Source of the DNA: CAZKUR01 sp964556005
GTDB lineage: Bacteria > Bacteroidota > Ignavibacteria > Ignavibacteriales > Ignavibacteriaceae
Length of the DNA: 64,000 nucleotides
Direction: 5' to 3'
Assembly (NCBI GenBank): GCA_964556005.1
Contig: CAZKUR010000006.1
Coordinates: 19,023 to 83,022, forward strand
Shown: piece after piece, positions 55,004-62,285 of the stretch
Position numbering within the stretch: the stretch's first letter is position 1
Layout of the letters: every line of letters begins with the position of its first letter
Notes under the pieces: generated by a model
The model's database searches: none
Seen by the model: only the letters and a program-made list of their open reading frames with translations
Told to the model about the DNA's origin: nothing
Program-made: the position numbers and the translations under genes

Positions 55004-57262
55004 TTATTGATTTGCAGGATTTTGATGATATTGTGAAGGGCTGAAACCGAATTGTTTTTGAAAACATTTTGCAAAATATGACGGATTGTTGAAACCGACT
55101 TCAAATGCAACCTCGGAAATGTTGAACGCTTTTTGCTCAATTAATTTTACCGCTTTATTCAAACGAATTCTTCGAATTAAATCGCTCGGAGATTCGCCAA
55201 CCAGCGAAATTAATTTTTTATGGAGCAGCGATCTGCTCATTGCCATTTCTTGCGCAAGTTTTTCAACTGTGAAATTACTATCCTGCAAAAATTTACTAAT
55301 TGCCGAAATAGTCTGTTGCAGAAATTTTTGATCTATTGAAGCTACTTTGAATTCATCAATTAGAAAGCCGTGCTTTTGGAAATGCTCATGAACTCTTCTC
55401 CTTTGTTCCAATAAATTTTTTATTCTCGCTTTTAATTCCGATTCTTCGAACGGTTTCATAATATAATCGTCTGCACCGGTTTTCAATCCTTCTATTTTAT
55501 CGGATATACTTGATTTTGCAGTTAAAAGAATTAAAGGAACGTGACTTGTCCTTGTATCTGATTTTAATTTCATGCATAATTGATTCCCATCTAATTTGGG
55601 CATCATTACATCGCTGATAATAAGTTCGGGAATAGTATCGTATGCTTTGGATAATCCTTCCTCTCCATCGATTGCCTGGGTTATTTTATAATCAGGCTTT
55701 AAAATATCTATTATAAATTTTCTTACTTCGTCATTATCTTCAATAACTAATAACAATGGTTTTTCTGTTTTCTGATTTGGCTTTAATTCAATTTCATTAA
55801 ATTCATTTTTTGGTTTTTGCTTAGAATCATCTTTTTCAATTACTGATCCTAATATCGATGAAGAAATTTCAACAGTCTCTTCACTTTCTAAGGTATCAAT
55901 ATTTTCTTTATCATTTTCATTTTTAACAATTTCATCGGGATGAAGATGCTTCTTACCCATCGGTAAAAATACTTTGAATGTAGTCCCCTTCCCTACTTCA
56001 CTTTCCACATTAATTTTTCCTTTATGAAGTTCTACTAATTCTTTGGTCAGAGACAATCCAATGCCGGTGCCTTCAAATGTTTTGGTCAGACAGCTCTCAA
56101 CCTGATAAAATCTATCGAAGATTTTCTCTATTTTTTCTTTTGGAATGCCGATCCCGGTATCGGAAATTGCAATTTGAACAAATTCACTTTCATCTTCATC
56201 CTTTTTTAATTCTGAATTAATATGTTGATCAATTTTAACTTGTACGCTAACCGAGCCTCCTTCAGTTGTAAATTTAAGAGCATTTGATAACAAATTGCTC
56301 ATTATCTTATCGATCTTATCGGGATCCAGGTACAGAATTATTTTATCTTTTTGAGGAATAAATTTCAACGAAACATTCTTGACTTCGGCAAGAGATTGAA
56401 ATGAAGAAACAATTTTATCGATATCATCAATCAAATTTCCGGGTCTTGTTTTTAATTTCATTTGTGCCGCGTCGATTCTAGATAAATCCAGGATTTGGTT
56501 GGCAAGATTTTTTAGCTTGGCACCGTTTCTAAAAATTGTTTCAGCTTGTTCTTTTAATTTACTCTCGCCTGCTTGATCTAAAATTTGTTTTGCCGGTCCT
56601 AAAATTAATGTAAGCGGCGTTCTAAATTCATGCGAAATGTTTGTAAAAAAATTTGTTTTAAGCCTGTCAAGTTCCTGTAATTTTTCAGATTCCTGTCTTT
56701 CTTGAAAGGACTTTCTCTGTAATTCCAGGTTCTTAATCAATTGTCCGGCCTGTACTGAAATAATCGAAAACATTGTCAGATCATTCTGAGTAAAATGCTT
56801 CTGATTTTTTTTATTTATCAGCATCATCAAACCGATTATTTCACCTTCAAACCATATGGGTACACAGAGCACTGATTTTATATCTTTTTTCTCGTTTTCA
56901 GAAGGCTTGAATCTGCTATCCTCTGAAAGGTTTTCAATTATTAAAGGTTTTTTATATTTAAGCACCCAGCCGGTAATATTCGTTCCGATATGATAAGCCT
57001 GCTTTAAACCACTTGAGTCTTCCTGCCGGACAAAAGTCTTGAACGGTTTATCAATATCTTTAGTGACCAGAAGGATCGATCCTTGCTCGGCTTCAAGAGC
57101 TTTTATGCATTTATGAACAATCGTATTCAGCATCTGATCTATATCGGTTGCTTTACCTGAAGATATGGCTATTTCATTCAGAACTCTCAATTCGGAAACT
57201 GAAGATTTCAGCTTTGAGATTTGCTCTTCAAGTTCTTTTATTTTTTGTTCTTGTTTGTCCAT
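55004..57262 (-). CDS. Cytosolic hybrid histidine kinase with receiver and AraC-type output (GAF-HisKA-HATPase-REC-HTH)
   Basis: A 752-residue one-protein two-component regulator without a membrane segment. Domains in order are a coiled coil (1-25), a GAF sensor (about 28-178), HisKA with phosphoacceptor His211 in ISHEFRTPLT, HATPase (about 320-430: MSNLLSNALKF, DTGIGIP, GTGIGLSLTKEL), a receiver (about 500-615: VIEDNDEV, ISDVMMPKLDG, GADDYIMKPF) and an AraC-type DNA-binding domain (about 645-745: SEVAFEVGFNNPSYFAKCF). It lies between two Ser/Thr kinases and could regulate them. It resembles Bacteroidota hybrid regulators but lacks their periplasmic sensor. Confidence 0.93.
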   Translation of the reverse strand: MDKQEQKIKELEEQISKLKSSVSELRVLNEIAISSGKATDIDQMLNTIVHKCIKALEAEQGSILLVTKDIDKPFKTFVRQEDSSGLKQAYHIGTNITGWVLKYKKPLIIENLSEDSRFKPSENEKKDIKSVLCVPIWFEGEIIGLMMLINKKNQKHFTQNDLTMFSIISVQAGQLIKNLELQRKSFQERQESEKLQELDRLKTNFFTNISHEFRTPLTLILGPAKQILDQAGESKLKEQAETIFRNGAKLKNLANQILDLSRIDAAQMKLKTRPGNLIDDIDKIVSSFQSLAEVKNVSLKFIPQKDKIILYLDPDKIDKIMSNLLSNALKFTTEGGSVSVQVKIDQHINSELKKDEDESEFVQIAISDTGIGIPKEKIEKIFDRFYQVESCLTKTFEGTGIGLSLTKELVELHKGKINVESEVGKGTTFKVFLPMGKKHLHPDEIVKNENDKENIDTLESEETVEISSSILGSVIEKDDSKQKPKNEFNEIELKPNQKTEKPLLLVIEDNDEVRKFIIDILKPDYKITQAIDGEEGLSKAYDTIPELIISDVMMPKLDGNQLCMKLKSDTRTSHVPLILLTAKSSISDKIEGLKTGADDYIMKPFEESELKARIKNLLEQRRRVHEHFQKHGFLIDEFKVASIDQKFLQQTISAISKFLQDSNFTVEKLAQEMAMSRSLLHKKLISLVGESPSDLIRRIRLNKAVKLIEQKAFNISEVAFEVGFNNPSYFAKCFQKQFGFSPSQYHQNPANQ

Positions 57263-57350
57263 GACAAATAATAAAATTTGTTGATGAAATTTTTGGCAAT
57301 TTAATTATATGTAAAATAAACCGTCGATAATTTTAATTTTTAATATAACA

Positions 57351-59636
57351 TCAAAGCAGCAGATTCATCTTTTTCATAAATGAATCATAACGGGGATCTT
57401 TAACTATATTGCGAAGCAACGGATCGCCAATTATTTGTGCAAGTCCGCCATCCCGTTGATTGTAAGCTATCTCAAGCCATTCGAATGCTTTGTCGTTCTC
57501 TCCTCGGAAAGCGTAAATTTCTGCAATCTGGAATGCATCCCATTCGTGATATTTTTCAACAGCTTCCGATAGTTTAACATCTGATTCCTTTTTCTTTCCA
57601 AGCGCGTAATAAACCAATGCAAGCCCTTCAATTTTCCCGTCAGGCATGATTTCTTTAATCACTTCTACCAAAGCAGAATCCGGTTTTCCTTTTTCAAGAT
57701 AAACAATTCCGAGACTTGTGTGGGCAAATGGGTATTTCGGGTTTAGCTCAAGACATTTTCTAAAAGCTGTTATCGACTCATCAAGTGAACCGGCATACAA
57801 AGCATACCCCCCAAGGTTATTGTACTGTGCATCATTGATAGGATTAATCTCAATTGAACGATGTGCTAAATTAATAGCATTATCAAACCGGCCCAGAGTG
57901 CATTCCAATGTAGCTGCTCCGTTAATAACACCAATATTTGCCGAGCCTGCTTTCAGCCCGCGCTTATACACTCTATCTGCTTCTTTCCAATCCCAGTTGT
58001 ATGTCCGCTTTATCCATCCTAAAATTGAATATGCTTCGGCATAATCCGGGTCAAGCTCAAGTGCCTTATTTACAAATTGAAGCGCCTTATTATAACCTTC
58101 ATCTATTCCGACTAAACCATGGTCAGCTAAAGCAATTTGGATACTGGATAAGCCTAACCAGGCTGGTGCATAGGAAGAATCCGTTGACAGCACCTTTTCG
58201 TAATAGTTGTTCGCCTTTTCCCAATTATCCTTACCTTTGAGATTAAGAAAATGACGTCCCAGCAGGTAAAAGTTGTAAGCTTCCGGATCGGTTTTTTGTA
58301 CAGACACTACTGCTTTATTTCCGAGTAATGCAGTCTTAAGAGCTTCAGCTACGGAAATTGAGATAGAATCTTGTAAAGCGAAAATGTTGTTCAGTTTACC
58401 GTCATATGTTTCGGACCAGAACGATGCTTCTGTTTCTGCATTTATTAAGTTAGCCGAAATGCGCAGATTATTGCCGGTTTTGCGGACACTCCCTTCCAGT
58501 ATATTTTTTACATTAAGTGTGTTGGCTATAGTTTTTATCTTAACATTTTTACCCTTGAAAGAGAACGACGATGTTCGTGCAGTAACACGAAGTTTCGGAT
58601 TCTTCGAAAGAACGTTAATAAGTTCTTCGGATAAACCATCGGAAAAATATTCCTGGTTCGGGTCAGGGCTCATATTTAGAAAGGGTAGAACCGCTAATGT
58701 TTTTACTGTTTCTGTTTCTTTTTCACTTTTTGATGAAGGTAAAAACAGATAAAGCGCTGCTACAATCAGCAATAACACTACTGCTGCTGCAATCCATTGA
58801 AATTTAGATCGATTCTTTTTACTTACCTTTACTGCTCCGCCTTCACCAATCGTTTTAAGATCTTCTATAATTTCTTTTGCACTTTGGTAACGTTCATCAG
58901 GATTTTTATCCAAAGCCTTGGTAATTATATGTTGAAATTGAGGTTCAATTTCAGATACTTTCTCAGGTTCTTCATTTAGTATTGAATAAATAACTGCCTG
59001 ATCATAATCACCTCTAAAAGGCATCTTCCCTGTCAGCATTTCATAAAGTACTACACCGAAAGACCATATATCAGTCCGGTTATCAATTTTATCTCCTTTT
59101 GTTTGTTCGGGGGACATATATGAAACTGTGCCAACTGTTGAACCAAGCTTGGTAACCGATTTGCTTCCATTAAACTTCGCCAAACCAAAATCCATTATCT
59201 TCACCATCCCTCTGTCCGTTATCATTATATTTGACGACTTTATATCTCTATGAATAATTCCTTTTTTATGAGCTGCATCTAAACCTTCTGCAATTTGAAT
59301 CGCAATGTCAATTGCTTCATCCTTTTGAATCGGCCTTGATTTGATTTTATCTTTTAATTCAATCCCGTCAATAAATTCCATTACGATAAAAGTATCATCA
59401 CCGGAATCTTCTATTGAATAAATTGTCGCAATGTTCGGATGATTAAATGATGCGGCAGCTTTAGCTTCGATTATAAATCTTTCCTTCTCTTCCGAATTAG
59501 CAGAAATGTGACGAGGTAAAAATTTTATTGCAACTTTACGTTCCAATTTTAAATCTTCGGCAAGATAAACTACACCCATTCCTCCTTCGCCGAGTTTCTT
59601 AATTAAATGATAGTGAAGAATAGTTTTTCCAATCAT
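57351..59636 (-). CDS. Ser/Thr protein kinase with TolB-like domain and TPR repeats (kinase 2)
   Basis: A 761-residue PknB-type kinase: GEGGMGVVYLAED P-loop, VAIKFLP Lys, GIIHRDIKSSNIMIT, KIMDFGLAK and VSYMSPEQTKGD. A transmembrane helix (about residues 283-303) is followed by a TolB/adenylate-cyclase-associated domain (VLPFLNMSPDPNQEYFSDGLSEELI near 318) and TPR repeats to the end. Its ATG overlaps the stop of kinase stub B by four bases and follows AGAGGT. It closely resembles kinase 4 at 62286, a recent tandem duplicate. Confidence 0.92.
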   Translation of the reverse strand: MIGKTILHYHLIKKLGEGGMGVVYLAEDLKLERKVAIKFLPRHISANSEEKERFIIEAKAAASFNHPNIATIYSIEDSGDDTFIVMEFIDGIELKDKIKSRPIQKDEAIDIAIQIAEGLDAAHKKGIIHRDIKSSNIMITDRGMVKIMDFGLAKFNGSKSVTKLGSTVGTVSYMSPEQTKGDKIDNRTDIWSFGVVLYEMLTGKMPFRGDYDQAVIYSILNEEPEKVSEIEPQFQHIITKALDKNPDERYQSAKEIIEDLKTIGEGGAVKVSKKNRSKFQWIAAAVVLLLIVAALYLFLPSSKSEKETETVKTLAVLPFLNMSPDPNQEYFSDGLSEELINVLSKNPKLRVTARTSSFSFKGKNVKIKTIANTLNVKNILEGSVRKTGNNLRISANLINAETEASFWSETYDGKLNNIFALQDSISISVAEALKTALLGNKAVVSVQKTDPEAYNFYLLGRHFLNLKGKDNWEKANNYYEKVLSTDSSYAPAWLGLSSIQIALADHGLVGIDEGYNKALQFVNKALELDPDYAEAYSILGWIKRTYNWDWKEADRVYKRGLKAGSANIGVINGAATLECTLGRFDNAINLAHRSIEINPINDAQYNNLGGYALYAGSLDESITAFRKCLELNPKYPFAHTSLGIVYLEKGKPDSALVEVIKEIMPDGKIEGLALVYYALGKKKESDVKLSEAVEKYHEWDAFQIAEIYAFRGENDKAFEWLEIAYNQRDGGLAQIIGDPLLRNIVKDPRYDSFMKKMNLLL

Positions 59637-59803
59637 AGTATACCTCTTGAATGTAGCATTGGGTTTTGACGGACAGGTCTGCTATGTCTATCGAAGCTTA
59701 AGAATGAGTAGTTTTTTCTTTTGAAACTTAAGCGCAGGTAGTCTTCTCCGAGCTTCTCTAATATTTTATAATGTAAAATTGTCTGACCAATTAAATCATT
59801 CAT
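59633..59803 (-). pseudogene. Kinase N-terminal stub B (56 codons)
   Basis: Short ORF beginning MNDLIGQTILHYKILEKLGE, which matches the kinase family start before the glycine-rich loop, then diverges. It contains the 12-mer GGACAGGTCTGC (59671-59682), also present in stub A. Its stop overlaps the kinase 2 start (ATGA), so if translated it would be coupled to kinase 2. Most simply a decayed copy. Confidence 0.6.
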
Positions 59804-59837
59804 TTTTACAATTATATTTTTAAACTAATTTTATTAA

Positions 59838-62066
59838 TTACTTGATGAATCCTATTCTTTCAATAAAAGAATTAAATCTTGGATCACTCCGGATAGGGTC
59901 TAATTTAGGATCTATTTTAGTTAGAAAAAGAGATTCGGCTCTGCTGTGAAATGCTCTCTCAAGCCATTTAAAAGCTAAGTTATTATTTCCAAGTACAATG
60001 TGAACCAGAGCAATTCCTCGTACGGTATTCCCGTTTAATTTTTCCTTTTTGCTAAAATCATCAACAATTTTTATTGCATCTTCTTTCATGCCTGCCGATG
60101 CATAGCAATATGCCAAAGCCGCAGCAGATTCATCGGGGTTTGCATTATGTCCCATCCATCTTTTGTTTTCGGCGATTGCTTCTTCAAACATTCCTTTTGC
60201 CAGATAAGACAGAGATAAAAGCCTGTAAGATGCAATTAAGTTTGGTTCAAGTTCGAGTGTTTTATTTGCATGCTCAATCGCGCTGTTATAATTGCGAGAA
60301 TAGTAATAATAAATTCCTTTATCATGTAACACTGCTGCAGAAAGCGGATCCAATTGCGCTGCTATTTCTATTTCTTTCCCTGCTTCATCCATCATTCCAT
60401 TGAACATTAACCATTCGCTGTACCAATGGTGCGCAGTTGCATTGTTCTGATTGAGTTTAATTGCCAGCTTAAATTCTTTTAAAGAATTCTTCCAATTCCA
60501 ATCATGCAGCATAATTAAACTTGCCAACGAAGCATGAGCTTCGGAAAGATTTTTATCAAGTTCCAATGCCTTTTGCACCGCTGCTTTAGCTTTTGGATAT
60601 AACTTTTCTCTTGATATTGTTCCGTGGTCGCTTATCAGATTATATGTATCCGCAATTCCCGACCATGCAAGAGCATAATTTTCATCTATCTTAATTGCTT
60701 TTTCAAAATATTTAATTGCAGTTTCAAAACCTTTAATATTTCTTTTACCCCAGAAATATCTTCCCTTCAAATAATATTGATATGCTTCCGTATCGGGACT
60801 TGCTTTGCGCTTCAAATTCTTTTTTTCTTCCGGTGATAAATTAATTTTAAGAGCTTTAACAATCTTGGAAGCAACATTTTCCTGGAAATCAAAAATCTGT
60901 TTTGTTGTTCCGTTGAAAATATCTGCCCATAAGTTAGCATCTTTCTCGGCATCGATAAGCTGTGTTGTAATTCGAAGATCCGAATCAAATTTTCGCACGC
61001 TCCCTTCAATTACAAAATGGACATTAAGTTCCGATGCAATTTGCTTCATTGTTTTTCCTGTACGGTTGTAATTCATTACCGACGTCCGGGAAATTATTCT
61101 AACCTTTTTTAATTTGGAAAGTTTGGTAATTATTTCTTCGGTTAAACCGTCGCTAAAATATTTGTTATCATTTTCAGGACTAATATCTTCAAAAGGTAAG
61201 ACTGCAATTGATATCATTTTTTCTTTTTGACTATTTGTTTTTTTGGGTACTGATGAATTTGATTTTAATTCATCGATAAGATTACCGGTTTGTTGAAATC
61301 GATCTGAAGGATTTTTTTCAAGGCAGCGATCGATAATTCGGTTTAATGAATCTGAAATATCAGACCGAAGTGAGGAAGGCGGAATTTGTTTTTCATTTAG
61401 TATATTGTAAATAACAGCTTGTTCATATTCAGCTTTAAAAGGCAGTTCACCTGTTAACATCTCAAATAAAACCACACCGAACGACCAAATATCCGTCGTC
61501 TGTCCAATTTTTTCTCCTTTGGCTTGTTCGGGAGACATGTATGCAGCTGTTCCAAGAGTAGCTCCGGCTTTTGTAAGTTGATCTGTTCCTCTGACTTTAG
61601 CCAACCCAAAATCCATAATTTTAACTTTGCCATCGTTCGTAATCATTATATTAGATGATTTTATATCCCGGTGAATAATTCCATTGTTATGTGCTGCTTC
61701 CAGTCCTTCCAATAATTGTAATGAATAATTTATTGCATCTTTCATATTAAACTGCTCACCATGAAGTTCTTTAATAATATCTTTCAGTTCTTTTCCATGA
61801 ATAAATTCCATTACAATAAATAAATCATTTTCAGTTTCTTCTATTGCATAAATTGTTGCGATGTTCGGATGGTTCAGTGCAGCGGCAGCCTTAGCTTCAA
61901 TTTTAAATCTTTGTCTTTCCTCGGAGTTTGCAGAGATACGATGAGGCAAAAATTTAATTGCAACTTTTCTTTCAAGTTTTGTGTCTTCTGCAAGATAGAC
62001 CACACCCATTCCGCCTTGGCCGAGCTTTTCTAATATTTTATAATGCAGAATAGTTTTACCGATCAT
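59838..62066 (-). CDS. Ser/Thr protein kinase with TolB-like domain and TPR repeats, no membrane anchor (kinase 3)
   Basis: A 742-residue PknB-type kinase using the ATG at 62066 (the frame opens five codons earlier at 62081). The kinase domain has GQGGMGVVYLAED, GIIHRDIKSSNIMIT, KIMDFGLAK and AAYMSPEQAKGE. A TolB-like domain follows (VLPFEDISPENDNKYFSDGLTEEII near residue 288) with TPR repeats after it. Unlike kinases 1, 2 and 4, no hydrophobic helix separates the kinase from the TolB-like region, so this one should be soluble. A functional difference is inferred. Confidence 0.92.
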   Translation of the reverse strand: MIGKTILHYKILEKLGQGGMGVVYLAEDTKLERKVAIKFLPHRISANSEERQRFKIEAKAAAALNHPNIATIYAIEETENDLFIVMEFIHGKELKDIIKELHGEQFNMKDAINYSLQLLEGLEAAHNNGIIHRDIKSSNIMITNDGKVKIMDFGLAKVRGTDQLTKAGATLGTAAYMSPEQAKGEKIGQTTDIWSFGVVLFEMLTGELPFKAEYEQAVIYNILNEKQIPPSSLRSDISDSLNRIIDRCLEKNPSDRFQQTGNLIDELKSNSSVPKKTNSQKEKMISIAVLPFEDISPENDNKYFSDGLTEEIITKLSKLKKVRIISRTSVMNYNRTGKTMKQIASELNVHFVIEGSVRKFDSDLRITTQLIDAEKDANLWADIFNGTTKQIFDFQENVASKIVKALKINLSPEEKKNLKRKASPDTEAYQYYLKGRYFWGKRNIKGFETAIKYFEKAIKIDENYALAWSGIADTYNLISDHGTISREKLYPKAKAAVQKALELDKNLSEAHASLASLIMLHDWNWKNSLKEFKLAIKLNQNNATAHHWYSEWLMFNGMMDEAGKEIEIAAQLDPLSAAVLHDKGIYYYYSRNYNSAIEHANKTLELEPNLIASYRLLSLSYLAKGMFEEAIAENKRWMGHNANPDESAAALAYCYASAGMKEDAIKIVDDFSKKEKLNGNTVRGIALVHIVLGNNNLAFKWLERAFHSRAESLFLTKIDPKLDPIRSDPRFNSFIERIGFIK

Positions 62067-62176
62067 TTTTTTTTGAAACAATTATTAACAAGTACAATCC
62101 TAATATTAAAATTTGATGATTTTAAAACCAATCGATAATTTATTCAATTTAATTTTCAAATAATTAAATAAGAATT

Positions 62177-62215
62177 TTACATTTTAATTTTATCTAAAAA
62201 ATCTTTTGCTTTCAT
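62177..62215 (-). other. Micro-ORF with strong ribosome-binding site
   Basis: A 12-codon ORF (MKAKDFLDKIKM) lies in the 219-base gap upstream of kinase 3. It has an unusually good GGGAGG sequence five to six bases before its ATG. It may be a leader peptide or the last trace of a gene; no evidence of function. Confidence 0.3.
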
Positions 62216-62285
62216 TTAAGACCTCCCAAATAATTTTTTACGAAACATTTAAAGTACTTTAATTTCCTAATTAATCTATACTTAT

